DNA from: Chitinophagaceae bacterium
GTDB lineage: Bacteria > Bacteroidota > Bacteroidia > Chitinophagales > Chitinophagaceae
Length of the DNA stretch: 64,000 bases
Direction: 5' to 3'
Assembly: GCA_020403455.1 (NCBI GenBank)
Contig: JADBXP010000024.1
Coordinates: forward strand, 124,001-188,000
Positions 8,310-17,359 of the stretch are shown piece after piece (the stretch's first letter is position 1; each line of letters starts with the position of its first letter). Both the position numbers and the translations under genes were made by a program. Under the pieces are notes generated by a model. It worked only from the letters and a program-made list of their open reading frames with translations, was not told the origin of the DNA and did no database searches.

Positions 8310-8975
8310 ATGAAAAAAGATGCAACAGGTAAATATTGGGGTGTATTAAATCATTTGTTTTTTCAACATATCATCAGGAATTATTACCTTGTTGTTAAGA
8401 ACATTGCTTGCCTTATGCGAATGATTTGGAGTTTCCTGTTATGGATAACAGGGTGGAAAATTCGTGGGAACTATCCTTATCACCTGAAAAAACTGGTGAT
8501 CATTGTTGCCCCACACACCAGTGCCTGGGACTTTATTCTGGGACTGGCCGTTCGTTCTAAACTGCACCTGGCACACGTTCGCTTCCTGGGTAAAAAAGAA
8601 TTATTTGATGGGCCCTTCGGATTTTTCTTTCGTTGGCTGGGAGGCATTCCGGTAGATCGATCTTCCGCACACAACCTCGTCGATCAGGTGGTAGCAAGAT
8701 TCAATGAAGCAGATGCCTTCTCACTGGTACTTTCTCCGGAAGGAACCCGCCGAAAAGTAGAACGGCTGAAAACCGGGTTTTATCACATCGCAAAGCAAGC
8801 ACAGGTTCCCCTTTTAATGATTGGCTTTGACTTCGGTAAAAAAGAAGTGGTGATTGATGAACCCTTTGACACCACGATAGATACCGATGCAGATTTCCTG
8901 AAAATCATTGCATTCTTTGGCGCACTGCAGGGAAAAAACCCCGCTCTTGGCATATCACATCTCATGCAACCTTAA
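8310..8975 (+). CDS. 1-acylglycerol-3-phosphate acyltransferase-like protein
   Basis: A 221-residue PlsC-fold acyltransferase. The catalytic HX4D motif is PHTSAWD (His69, Asp74) and the second motif is SPEGTRR at about residue 150, which binds the phosphate of the acceptor. A hydrophobic segment (about 37-48) may anchor it to the inner membrane. It probably acylates a lysophospholipid or related acceptor. The ATG at 8310 adds a basic leader; an internal ATG near residue 36 is a possible start. The acyl-CoA ligase follows 12 bases downstream, so acyl activation and acyl transfer are probably co-expressed. Confidence 0.85.
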   Translation: MKKDATGKYWGVLNHLFFQHIIRNYYLVVKNIACLMRMIWSFLLWITGWKIRGNYPYHLKKLVIIVAPHTSAWDFILGLAVRSKLHLAHVRFLGKKELFDGPFGFFFRWLGGIPVDRSSAHNLVDQVVARFNEADAFSLVLSPEGTRRKVERLKTGFYHIAKQAQVPLLMIGFDFGKKEVVIDEPFDTTIDTDADFLKIIAFFGALQGKNPALGISHLMQP

Positions 8976-8987
8976 AAATTAATACCC

Positions 8988-10637
8988 ATGAAACAGCATT
9001 TACCGCTGCTCATAGAAAAATTTTGTCAGTTTGAAGCAGCACAACCACACGAGTTGTTTTTGTCTGAACCCGTTAGCGGTATTTACCGGGAATTTACCTG
9101 GCAGCAGGCCGGACAAGAAATCAGAAGCATGGCAGCTGCCATTAGATCAATGGGATTCGGTCAGGGAGATAAAATCGCCATCCTCAGTAAAAACTGTGCT
9201 CACTGGGTACTATCAGATCTGGCCATCACTATGGCCGGATGTATTGGCGTGCCGCTCTATCCCAACATCACCCCGGAAGCAGTGAGAGAAATTATTGACC
9301 ACAGCGAAACGAAAGCCATTTTCATTGGCAAACTTGATAACCCTGCCTACTTGAGACAAGGTGTGCCAGATGATTTGATACAAATTACTTTCCCCTTTTA
9401 TCCCAATGAAGGTTGCCTGAACTGGGATGATTTGGTAGCCAACCATGCGCCATTGGAAGGTGATCCCAAAGTCGATCCTGAGGCATTGGCTTGCATTGTG
9501 TACACTTCCGGAACTACCGGACAGCCCAAGGGAGTCATGCACAACCATGCTGCAACCGCCTATGCGGTTGATGCCTTCCTCCAAAGCTATACCCACCTAC
9601 ACAAAGAAACTTTTTTTTCCTACCTGCCCCTCTGCCACGTAGCGGAAAGAATGCTGGTAGAATGTGGCGCAATCTTCACCGGTAGCAAAATTTATTTCGT
9701 CGAATCGATGGATACATTTGCTGCTAACCTCGCACATACACAGCCCACCATTTTCCTGGCAGTTCCACGAATCTGGGAAAAACTCCAGGAAGGCATATTG
9801 AAAAAAATACCCCAACAGAAACTGAACAGACTATTATCCATACCTATTGTATCGTCGTTGATTAAATCCGGCATCAGAAAAAAACTGGGATTATCTCGTT
9901 ATAAACATGCTTTCACCGGAGCATCCCCCATCAATCCGGCATTGTTATTCTGGTTCCAGCGCCTGGGTATAATTATTCAGGAAGCCTATGGTATGACAGA
10001 AAACCTGGCACTCTCTCATTCCAACAGAAAGGAATCAGTAAAATTTGGAACAGTTGGCACCTCCTATCCCGGAGTAATCGTTCGATTGGGTAAAGACAAT
10101 GAGGTGCAGGTAAAAAGCCCCGCATCCATGCTAGGATACTACAAAGAACCCGAACTCACGGCAGCTTCTTTTGAAGACGGCTATCTGAAAACAGGTGATG
10201 AGGGTTCCATTGATGCAGAGGGATTCCTGACCATTACCGGACGCATCAAAGACCAATTCAAAACCAGCAAAGGAAAGTATGTTATGCCGGCCATCATCGA
10301 GTCTAAACTTTTACAAGCCGGTATGCTGTCACAGGTTTGTGTGATCGGCTCCGGACTTCCCAATGCCATGGCAATTTGCACACTTGCTGAATCCGTTAAA
10401 TCTGAACCCGCTGAACAACAAACATCAGCATTACAGCAGTTACTCGAACAAACCAATAGTCAGCTGGAACACCACGAAAGATTATCAAAAGTAATTGTAG
10501 TGGGTGAGGAATGGACCATCTCCAATGGTTTACTCACACCTACGCTGAAAATAAAAAGAAAGGCGGTAGATGCTTCATTTGGAGATCAGTACATCCCCTG
10601 GAGCCAGGAAGAAAAACAGGTAATCTGGGCACAATAA
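8988..10637 (+). CDS. Long-chain acyl-CoA synthetase (AMP-binding)
   Basis: A 549-residue member of the ANL adenylate-forming family. The P-loop-like motif YTSGTTGQPKG (about residues 171-181) and the A5 motif EAYGMTEN are clear; the hinge region has YLKTGDEG and the acid-thiol ligase core DQFKTSKGKYV, where the catalytic Lys lies. It would activate a fatty acid with ATP and CoA. The C-terminal domain is complete, though the protein is shorter than many Bacteroidota homologues of about 600 residues. It is paired with the upstream acyltransferase. Confidence 0.9.
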   Translation: MKQHLPLLIEKFCQFEAAQPHELFLSEPVSGIYREFTWQQAGQEIRSMAAAIRSMGFGQGDKIAILSKNCAHWVLSDLAITMAGCIGVPLYPNITPEAVREIIDHSETKAIFIGKLDNPAYLRQGVPDDLIQITFPFYPNEGCLNWDDLVANHAPLEGDPKVDPEALACIVYTSGTTGQPKGVMHNHAATAYAVDAFLQSYTHLHKETFFSYLPLCHVAERMLVECGAIFTGSKIYFVESMDTFAANLAHTQPTIFLAVPRIWEKLQEGILKKIPQQKLNRLLSIPIVSSLIKSGIRKKLGLSRYKHAFTGASPINPALLFWFQRLGIIIQEAYGMTENLALSHSNRKESVKFGTVGTSYPGVIVRLGKDNEVQVKSPASMLGYYKEPELTAASFEDGYLKTGDEGSIDAEGFLTITGRIKDQFKTSKGKYVMPAIIESKLLQAGMLSQVCVIGSGLPNAMAICTLAESVKSEPAEQQTSALQQLLEQTNSQLEHHERLSKVIVVGEEWTISNGLLTPTLKIKRKAVDASFGDQYIPWSQEEKQVIWAQ

Positions 10638-10756
10638 ATCAATCTGACTGTTGTCAGAGTGAAAATTGCAGCGACCTTTCTTCCAATTCAACCTCTTAAT
10701 AAATTGATAAAATGACACCTCAACGAAGTGATTGGCATGAATTGTGCAATTTTAAG

Positions 10757-10764
10757 TAAATTTG
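10757..10764 (+). promoter_or_regulatory. Bacteroidota -7 promoter element for the OmpA-family gene
   Basis: TAAATTTG matches TAnnTTTG and lies 17 bases before the ATG at 10782. A TTG at 10732-10734 is 22 bases upstream, a plausible -33 element. Confidence 0.5.
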
Positions 10765-10781
10765 AACCCAATTCCCAGCCC

Positions 10782-11690
10782 ATGAAACAAAGAAATTTTC
10801 TATTAGTAGTAACCATCGCCCTTTTCGGCGTCTCTTGTGTAAGCACCAAAACCCTGGATGCAGAAAAAGCCAAGTATGCCCAGCTAAGCGGTGACTATCT
10901 TGCCATGCAGGCAAAATACAGAGACCTGCAGGATGAGTTAAAAAAATGCAATTTCGCTATCGAAAAATCAAACGGACAGGTATCTGACCTCAATAGCAAA
11001 AAAGCTTTGTTGGAAGGACAAATTGCTGACCTTAATAAGCAAATCGATTATCTGCGCGAAAACAACAATACTGTACTGAATCAACTGAAAGACCTTTCAT
11101 TGATTACCGGGTCACAGGCAGAAAGTATTAAAAAGTCGTTGGAAAACATAGGAGCCAAAGACATTTATATCAAAGATCTGCAAGGCTCCATCGCCCGGAA
11201 AGATTCTTTGAATATGGCATTGGTGATGAACCTGAAAGGTGCCATCGGTAACCTGGATGACAAAGACATCAACATCAAAGTTGACAAAGGAGTTGTTTAT
11301 GTTGACATTTCTGATAAACTTCTGTTCAAGAGCGGAAGTTATTCTATCACTGACCGCGCCAAAGAAGTACTCGGCAAAGTTGCCAAGGTACTGAACGCTC
11401 AACCCGACATCGAATTCATGGTGGAAGGACATACCGACAGCGTTCCCATCAGCAGCGCAGGCATTCAAGACAACTGGGACCTCAGCGTGAAGAGAGCAAC
11501 CACGGTAGTTAGATTGTTGCAGGAAAGCTATGGTCTCGATCCGAAGCGCATGACCGCTGCAGGACGCAGCCAGTACCTCCCGCTGATGGACAATGCTACA
11601 GCCGAGGGTCGCGCTGCCAATCGTCGTACCCGCATCGTGATTTTACCACAATTGGATCAATTCTTCAAATTACTGGAGACTAAAAAGTAA
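10782..11690 (+). CDS. OmpA-family lipoprotein
   Basis: A 302-residue outer-membrane lipoprotein. The signal peptide ends in a lipobox (FGVSC, Cys19). Residues about 25-120 form a long helical coiled coil. The C-terminal domain is OmpA/MotB-type peptidoglycan-binding: VEGHTDSVP, then the NWDLSVKRA and GRSQYLPL blocks and the NRRTRIVI end. It would tether the outer membrane to peptidoglycan. The start at 10782 is chosen because the signal peptide begins there; the 18 upstream codons include the promoter. It is followed by a strong terminator at 11711-11750. Confidence 0.9.
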   Translation: MKQRNFLLVVTIALFGVSCVSTKTLDAEKAKYAQLSGDYLAMQAKYRDLQDELKKCNFAIEKSNGQVSDLNSKKALLEGQIADLNKQIDYLRENNNTVLNQLKDLSLITGSQAESIKKSLENIGAKDIYIKDLQGSIARKDSLNMALVMNLKGAIGNLDDKDINIKVDKGVVYVDISDKLLFKSGSYSITDRAKEVLGKVAKVLNAQPDIEFMVEGHTDSVPISSAGIQDNWDLSVKRATTVVRLLQESYGLDPKRMTAAGRSQYLPLMDNATAEGRAANRRTRIVILPQLDQFFKLLETKK

Positions 11691-11710
11691 ATAGTCTTTA
11701 CCCCATTAAA

Positions 11711-11750
11711 AAAGAGCAATCTGCCTTACGGCGAATTGCTCTTTTTTTTT
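11711..11750 (+). terminator. Rho-independent terminator
   Basis: An inverted repeat (AGAGCAAT ... ATTGCTCT) with a GC-containing loop is followed by a run of at least nine T. It ends the OmpA-family gene, and because A residues precede the stem it may also serve the convergent peroxiredoxin gene. Confidence 0.85.
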
Positions 11751-11768
11751 CTGCTTACGATTATATGC

Positions 11769-12239
11769 TTATTTAACCTCAGCCCAGGCAGCCAATACTT
11801 CCTCCGTATGGTTAGCAGTATCGGGTTTGTTGATGATCTTCACAATCTTACCGGCTTCATCAATCAGAAACGTTGTGCGGGTAGTTCCCATATATGTTTT
11901 TCCCATGAACTTCTTCTCCCCCCATAAATTGTATTTGGTAACAATGGACTTATCGGAATCAGCCACCAATGGAAAAGGAAGCGCATGCTTGGTCTCGAAT
12001 TTCTTATGGCTTTTAACGTCATCAACACTCACCCCAATCACCTGAAAGCCCTTTTTAATGAGTGCCTTATAATTATCCCGAAGGTTGCACGCCTGGGTCG
12101 TACAACCGGGTGTATCATCTTTGGGATAGAAATAAAGTATCACCTTTTTCCCTTTAAAATCCGCCAGGGATATCGGCTGACCATTTTGGTCCACGCCTTT
12201 GAAAGCGGGGGCCTTTCCGCCCTCTTTTAATTCAGCCAT
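11769..12239 (-). CDS. bcp: Thioredoxin-dependent thiol peroxidase (BCP-type peroxiredoxin)
   Basis: A 156-residue peroxiredoxin of the BCP/PrxQ class. The active site DTPGCTTQAC gives peroxidatic Cys46 and resolving Cys51, five residues apart as in E. coli BCP. It reduces hydrogen peroxide and organic hydroperoxides in the cytoplasm using thioredoxin. It has the usual length and is a single-gene unit, convergent with the OmpA-family gene. Confidence 0.95.
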   Translation of the reverse strand: MAELKEGGKAPAFKGVDQNGQPISLADFKGKKVILYFYPKDDTPGCTTQACNLRDNYKALIKKGFQVIGVSVDDVKSHKKFETKHALPFPLVADSDKSIVTKYNLWGEKKFMGKTYMGTTRTTFLIDEAGKIVKIINKPDTANHTEEVLAAWAEVK

Positions 12240-12348
12240 AAATGCAGTTTAAATTCATTGATTATGGAGTAAATAACATCCAACGGCGTTTTTTGTTGAA
12301 AACCCGGATGGATAAGACAAAAATCGGGGGAGATTGGGACTAGCTTCT

Positions 12349-12356
12349 TACATTTG
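12349..12356 (+). promoter_or_regulatory. Bacteroidota -7 promoter element for the carbamoyl-phosphate synthase gene
   Basis: TACATTTG matches TAnnTTTG and ends 16 bases before the ATG at 12373. No well-spaced -33 TTG is seen. Confidence 0.45.
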
Positions 12357-12372
12357 CCTGATTATACAACCC

Positions 12373-14019
12373 ATGCCTAAAGACACTTCCATTCGCTCCG
12401 TTCTCATCATCGGTTCAGGTCCGATCATCATCGGCCAAGCCTGTGAATTTGATTATTCCGGTTCCCAGGCAGCCCGAAGTTTGCGGGAAGAGGGTATCAA
12501 GGTAATATTGATCAACAGCAACCCCGCAACCATCATGACCGACCCGATGATGGCCGACAAGGTTTACCTGCTTCCCCTGACCACCGATAGCATCGAACAA
12601 ATTTTGTCTGAAAACCAAATTGATGCCGTATTACCTACCATGGGTGGTCAAACAGCCCTGAACCTTTGTATGGAAGCAGATGAACTGGGCATCTGGAAGA
12701 AATACAATTGTAGATTGATAGGTGTAGATATCGCTGCCATTGAAACGGCTGAAGACAGAGAAAAATTCCGGCAGCTAATGATTAAAATTGGTATTGATGT
12801 GGCTCCCAGCCGTGTAGCCAATAGCTTTCTGGAAGGAAAAGAATTTGCTCAAGCCATCGGTTTCCCTTTGGTGATTCGCCCTTCGTTCACACTTGGCGGA
12901 ACCGGCGGTGGATTTGTTCACAGCAAGGATGACCTGGATGCAGCCTTGGAAAGAGGACTAACAGCATCTCCCATTCACGAAGTACTGGTGGAAAAAGCAG
13001 TGTTAGGATGGAAGGAATACGAATTGGAATTACTCCGTGACCAGGCAGATAATGTAGTCATCATTTGTACTGTCGAAAACCTCGACCCCATGGGGGTGCA
13101 TACCGGGGATTCGATAACAGTTGCCCCGGCAATGACTTTGAGCGATACTTCTTTCCAGGATATGAGGAACAAAGCCATCCTGATGATGCGCTCACTGGGC
13201 AATTTTGCCGGTGGATGCAATGTTCAGTTTGCTCAAAACCCCGAAACAGAAGAATTGATTGCGGTAGAAATTAACCCCCGCGTTAGCCGTTCGTCTGCCC
13301 TTGCTTCCAAAGCAACAGGTTACCCAATTGCAAAAATCGCAGCTAAACTGGCGATAGGATATACTTTGGATGAATTGAAAAACCAGATTACCCAAACAAC
13401 ATCCGCCTATTTCGAACCGGCACTGGACTATGTAATTGTGAAAATCCCCCGCTGGAATTTCGACAAATTCAAAGGAGCCAATGACACACTTGGCCTTCAA
13501 ATGAAAAGTGTCGGCGAAGTGATGGGCATTGGCCGCAGTTTTACAGAAGCTATTCAAAAAGCATGTCAAAGCCTGGAAAATGAAGCAGTAGGTTTGGGGT
13601 ATTATGGAAAGAGTCTGATGAAAAACGAGGAGCTGACGGAATATATCAAAACCCCCAAATGGGATCGGATTTTCCGCATCAAAGATGCCCTGATGCAAGG
13701 CACCACGGTGAAATCAATTGTTCAATCTACCGGGATTGATCGCTGGTTCATCTTCCAGATCCAACAGCTGTGTCGCATTGAAAAAGAACTCGCAGGATAC
13801 TCCATTGATACATTACCTGAAGCCCTTTTGCGGGAAGCCAAGGTCAATGGATTCTCAGACATTCAAATCTCCAGAATATTACAAGGCAACTCCAGTGATG
13901 AAGACGTTCTTAACAAAAGAAATAGTCTGGGAATTAAGAGGGTGTACAAAATGGTAGACACCTGCAGTGCAGAATTCGAAGCCAAAACACCTTATTTCTA
14001 TAGCACTTTTGAAGGATGA
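12373..14019 (+). CDS. carB: Carbamoyl-phosphate synthase large chain, N-terminal half only
   Basis: A 548-residue protein that matches the first half of CarB: the carboxyphosphate ATP-grasp domain (about 1-400; GSGPIIIGQACEFDYSG, FTLGGTGGG, ENLDPMGVHTGDSITVAP, EINPRVSRSSALASKATG) and the oligomerisation domain (about 400-545). It ends cleanly at VDTCSAEF...YFYSTFEG, exactly where full-length CarB (about 940-1075 residues) passes into the second ATP-grasp domain. No remnant of the second half is present in the next 110 bases. A split CarB with two separate genes is known in some archaea and in Aquifex; a second gene elsewhere is the likely partner. The start at 12373 is preferred to one 13 codons upstream that would overlap the promoter. 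Confidence 0.9.
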   Translation: MPKDTSIRSVLIIGSGPIIIGQACEFDYSGSQAARSLREEGIKVILINSNPATIMTDPMMADKVYLLPLTTDSIEQILSENQIDAVLPTMGGQTALNLCMEADELGIWKKYNCRLIGVDIAAIETAEDREKFRQLMIKIGIDVAPSRVANSFLEGKEFAQAIGFPLVIRPSFTLGGTGGGFVHSKDDLDAALERGLTASPIHEVLVEKAVLGWKEYELELLRDQADNVVIICTVENLDPMGVHTGDSITVAPAMTLSDTSFQDMRNKAILMMRSLGNFAGGCNVQFAQNPETEELIAVEINPRVSRSSALASKATGYPIAKIAAKLAIGYTLDELKNQITQTTSAYFEPALDYVIVKIPRWNFDKFKGANDTLGLQMKSVGEVMGIGRSFTEAIQKACQSLENEAVGLGYYGKSLMKNEELTEYIKTPKWDRIFRIKDALMQGTTVKSIVQSTGIDRWFIFQIQQLCRIEKELAGYSIDTLPEALLREAKVNGFSDIQISRILQGNSSDEDVLNKRNSLGIKRVYKMVDTCSAEFEAKTPYFYSTFEG

Positions 14020-14130
14020 GAAGGTCGAAACAAAAGCACGATAAGTTCTAACATCAGTCAACAGATAAATCAAGTATTTTAAATTCCTACCTACCGCACT
14101 AATATTTATTTTTATCAATAAATCAGTCCC

Positions 14131-15093
14131 ATGCCATTAAAAGACATCCAGGTACTCAATGAAAAAGAAACCCGTGCCGGCTTTGGCGAGGGAATTTACG
14201 AAGCAGGAAAAGCCAATGACCAGGTGGTAGTTCTTACCGCAGATTTGGCCGGCTCATTGAAACTGGGTCCCTTCATGAAAGATTTTCCCGAGCGATTTTT
14301 CCAATGTGGAATCGCCGAAGCAAATATGATGGGAATGGCTGCAGGATTAACCATCGGAGGAAAAATTCCCTATACAACCACATTTGCCAATTTCAGTACC
14401 GGAAGAGTGTATGACCAGATCCGTCAAAGCATTGCATATAGTGACAAGAATGTAAAAATCTGTGCCTCCCATGCCGGACTCACCCTCGGAGAGGATGGAG
14501 CAACCCACCAAATTTTGGAAGACATCGGACTTATGAAAATGTTGCCAGGCATGACTGTCATCGTTCCCTGTGACTTCAATCAAACAAAAGCTGCTACCCG
14601 AAAAATCGCCGAATATACTGGTCCGGTTTACCTCCGCTTTGGACGACCCAAATGGCCAAACTTTACCAGTGAAAACGGTGAAGACTTTATTATTGGTAAA
14701 GCCCAAATACTCAGCGAAGGCAAAGACGTGAGCATTTTTGCCTGTGGACATATGGTGTGGAAGGCCATTGAAGCCGGCCGGATCCTGGAAGAAAAGGGGT
14801 ATAGTGTAGAATTAATCAATCTTCATACCATCAAACCACTCGATACAGCCGCCATTGTTGCTTCCCTGCAAAAAACCGGTTGTGCTGTTACAGTAGAAGA
14901 ACACAATGTCATCGGTGGCATGGGCGATTCTGTTGCACAAGCCGCAGCCAGAAATCATCCGGTTCCCATAGAGTTTATCGGCACCAATGATACTTTTGGC
15001 GAAAGTGGTAAACCGGCAGATTTGCTGGTGAAATATGGTCTCGATACCCCCAATATTGTAGCTGCAGCAGAGAAAGTGATGGCAAGAAAGTAA
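14131..15093 (+). CDS. Transketolase, C-terminal subunit
   Basis: A 320-residue protein with the pyrimidine-binding and C-terminal domains of transketolase. The catalytic-base region is [18 protein letters not shown], followed by [26 protein letters not shown] marks the C-terminal domain. The N-terminal (diphosphate-binding) subunit of about 280 residues should be a separate protein, as in many split transketolases, but it is not adjacent or elsewhere in this window. With its partner it moves two-carbon units in the pentose phosphate pathway. It ends 6 bases before the convergent DUF2490 gene. Confidence 0.9.
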   Translation: MPLKDIQVLNEKETRAGFGEGIYEAGKANDQVVVLTADLAGSLKLGPFMKDFPERFFQCGIAEANMMGMAAGLTIGGKIPYTTTFANFSTGRVYDQIRQSIAYSDKNVKICASHAGLTLGEDGATHQILEDIGLMKMLPGMTVIVPCDFNQTKAATRKIAEYTGPVYLRFGRPKWPNFTSENGEDFIIGKAQILSEGKDVSIFACGHMVWKAIEAGRILEEKGYSVELINLHTIKPLDTAAIVASLQKTGCAVTVEEHNVIGGMGDSVAQAAARNHPVPIEFIGTNDTFGESGKPADLLVKYGLDTPNIVAAAEKVMARK

Positions 15094-15098
15094 CTTTT

Positions 15099-15911
15099 TT
15101 ACTTTTTCTTCCTCCGCCAATCGACAGCATGCCAGGCATTCAAAATCATGCCACTGTTGTATTGCATAACTGACTGTCCACCTACCAATCTGGAAAATTG
15201 AAGTATCTGATTGAGATAGCCTCCTTCAATCGTCCAGTTAGAATTTAATTTAACGCCCAGCAGACACCCCAGGCGATTCTGATCAAAAATGTTGACTGCA
15301 ACATTCTTCCCAAAACCTATTAGTATTTCATCATACGCTGCCACGTAAGGAAGAGGGTATTTTCGCGCATCCTTTCGCAGGCGATATACTGTTCTGAACA
15401 TATAGCGCATGCGATTAGCATATACGTAATCATCTTCCTGCTGCAGTGCCGCCGAACTAAACCTGCCAATCCATCTTTGCTCAAGCATAAACCGATGTGT
15501 AAAATCAAACCTTCCTTCCGGTTGTGAGAACTGCAGCAGTTGAAACATTCGGTGCTCAGAAAACGTTTTTCCGTAAACATTAATAGGCACATCTCCGTAA
15601 GGAAAGGTTTCTGCCCACGCATATCCAACCCGAAAAAGAACCGACGGTTTCAACTGATAGTTCACTCCAATCCGCAATAAACTCTGCTGCCAATCTGATA
15701 GCAAGGGAGTCCTTCGCCACTGGTATTCAGCATGAAGAGATATCTTATCAGACAGACGATAGTTGCCGAAATAATTATACCAGCCAATGGTATTATACGT
15801 ATTCACCCGACCTGACTGAGCTTTCAGCCCAATGCATGAAAATAGCAGTAGAACAATCAGCAATCCTTTTTTGCACCGGATGAAGGGCGAATGTTTATTG
15901 ACAAGAATCAT
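15099..15911 (-). CDS. DUF2490 domain-containing protein (predicted outer-membrane barrel)
   Basis: A protein of about 270 residues with an N-terminal signal peptide (LLIVLLLFSCIGLKAQ). The rest is alternating aromatic and polar beta-strands (YNTIGWYNYFGNYRLS, LHAEYQWRRTP) as in DUF2490, a Bacteroidota family thought to form an outer-membrane barrel; its function is unknown. The start at 15911 places the signal peptide correctly and lies 4 bases after the stop of the methyltransferase gene, so the two are probably one operon. Confidence 0.8.
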   Translation of the reverse strand: MILVNKHSPFIRCKKGLLIVLLLFSCIGLKAQSGRVNTYNTIGWYNYFGNYRLSDKISLHAEYQWRRTPLLSDWQQSLLRIGVNYQLKPSVLFRVGYAWAETFPYGDVPINVYGKTFSEHRMFQLLQFSQPEGRFDFTHRFMLEQRWIGRFSSAALQQEDDYVYANRMRYMFRTVYRLRKDARKYPLPYVAAYDEILIGFGKNVAVNIFDQNRLGCLLGVKLNSNWTIEGGYLNQILQFSRLVGGQSVMQYNSGMILNAWHAVDWRRKKK

Positions 15912-15915
15912 AGAA

Positions 15916-16650
15916 TCAATGCGAGGTTGACTGACCTGAAAAAAATTGAGGGATCTTTTCATACAAAAGAAAATGCTGCACCTGCATAAAATCACCTCTG
16001 TAACTTAATTTAAAGCCATTGGCACCCAATTCGCGATTCAACTGTTCGACAGTCGTTTTGTGCAAGGGCTTGATGGCAACTTCAGGATCTTCGCCCCGAA
16101 ATTCAATCAATAACAACTTGCCATTGTCTTTCAAACTCTGATAAACTGATTGCAACATCTCCCGGGGGAATTCAAGCTCATGATAAACATCCACCATGAG
16201 AGCCAAATCAAGAGATGCTGGCGGAAGCTGCAGTGATTGCGGGGTACATGCTTTTACTTCCACCCGATTATCTTTCAACATTTTTTTTCGGGCACGCAAC
16301 AATTCCAGCATCCCCTCCTGTATCTCCAATGCGTACACCTTTCCCCTGGTTACCCTTTCGCTGATGCGAAAGGAATAATAACCACTACCTGCCCCAATAT
16401 CTGCTACAATGCTATTTGAATTCAATGGCATTTTTTCGACTGCCATTGATGTTCCTTCCTCCTCATCTCTGTTGTCACGTTCCAACCAAAAACTGCCACC
16501 AACACCCATCACAGCTGCGATCTCTCTACCCATGTAAAACTTGCCTATTCCATCACGGGTGGCTTTTTTGTACTCATAAGCCGTATCCTGCGCACAGGCA
16601 TGGAAGAAAAAAACCGTAAAAAACAATAGGGATGTTAATCTGAACCGCAT
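15916..16650 (-). CDS. Exported class I SAM-dependent methyltransferase
   Basis: A 244-residue protein with a Rossmann methyltransferase domain: motif I is VADIGAGSGYYSF (about residues 83-95), then acidic ALEIQEG, and LALMVDVYHELEFP for motif IV. The N-terminus is a clear signal sequence ending in a lipobox-like FFHACAQ (Cys19). This places a SAM-dependent enzyme in the periplasm, where SAM is not normally found. Such exported members exist in Bacteroidota, but substrate and methyl source are unknown. It is transcribed ahead of the DUF2490 gene. Confidence 0.8.
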   Translation of the reverse strand: MRFRLTSLLFFTVFFFHACAQDTAYEYKKATRDGIGKFYMGREIAAVMGVGGSFWLERDNRDEEEGTSMAVEKMPLNSNSIVADIGAGSGYYSFRISERVTRGKVYALEIQEGMLELLRARKKMLKDNRVEVKACTPQSLQLPPASLDLALMVDVYHELEFPREMLQSVYQSLKDNGKLLLIEFRGEDPEVAIKPLHKTTVEQLNRELGANGFKLSYRGDFMQVQHFLLYEKIPQFFSGQSTSH

Positions 16651-16664
16651 GGCAGGTATTTGTA

Positions 16665-16672
16665 CAAAACTA
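16665..16672 (-). promoter_or_regulatory. Bacteroidota -7 promoter element for the exported methyltransferase
   Basis: The minus strand reads TAGTTTTG, matching TAnnTTTG, and ends 14 bases before the ATG at 16650. Confidence 0.45.
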
Positions 16673-16688
16673 CACCTATTAGCATCAA

Positions 16689-17261
16689 CTACACTGCAGA
16701 CTCAGCCGGCTTTACATACAACAGTCGCCACTGGATAATGGTGGCTATTGCCTGAATTATACCCATAATGATAAACAGCACCTCAAATGAAATATAATAA
16801 GCGATCAATCCCCCAATCGCAATGGCAATTCCTGATACCAGATGGGTATGACCTCCTGCCACACTCCAAAAGAAAAGATCATCTTTTTCATCCAGCTCCT
16901 TGGCGAAAATAGAATCCCACAAAGGAGTGCAAATCGCTTCCGCAATTGCAAGAAAAATTTGCAAGATGAATAACTGTGTGCTGTTGTGCACGAATAAATA
17001 ACCGAAAGTGAAGATGGTATTCAACGCGTAACCGAAGACAAGTATTTCCTTCTTTTTAGTGGACTTGCTGAACAACTTGCCAAATAAAATATACAGCACC
17101 CCTGAAGTGATCAGGAACAATGCCCAGGCATAGGTGATATCTAACAAATCACCGCCAACTCTTTCTGCAAAAACAGTGAAAAGAGGACCCAATAATCCTT
17201 CGCCAAAAAACCAACAGACAGAAGCAAGCAGCAGAAGACGTTGGGTTTTATTCAGACTCAT
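16689..17261 (-). CDS. Six-helix MFS-type half transporter
   Basis: A 190-residue membrane protein with about six hydrophobic helices that resembles the first half of a major facilitator protein (SVCWFFGEGLLGPLFTVFAERVGG; then LFGKLFSKSTKKKE, like the loop between helices 2 and 3). Typical MFS proteins have 12 helices and about 400 residues. There is no disrupted second half downstream, so this seems a complete short gene rather than a recent truncation. It might work as a dimer. The substrate is unknown. Confidence 0.7.
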   Translation of the reverse strand: MSLNKTQRLLLLASVCWFFGEGLLGPLFTVFAERVGGDLLDITYAWALFLITSGVLYILFGKLFSKSTKKKEILVFGYALNTIFTFGYLFVHNSTQLFILQIFLAIAEAICTPLWDSIFAKELDEKDDLFFWSVAGGHTHLVSGIAIAIGGLIAYYISFEVLFIIMGIIQAIATIIQWRLLYVKPAESAV

Positions 17262-17359
17262 GGAAAAATTTACCCTTGTTGGAGTCTGATACCGACAGAA
17301 GGTTTAGTTTCCTGTTGCTGCTTTAACAAAATATTCTCATCGCCAATGACAGAGCGTTA

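Noticed and set aside
10643..10658. TCTGAC/GTCAGA hairpin as a terminator of the acyl-CoA ligase gene
   Set aside because: The stem is short and no T-run follows.
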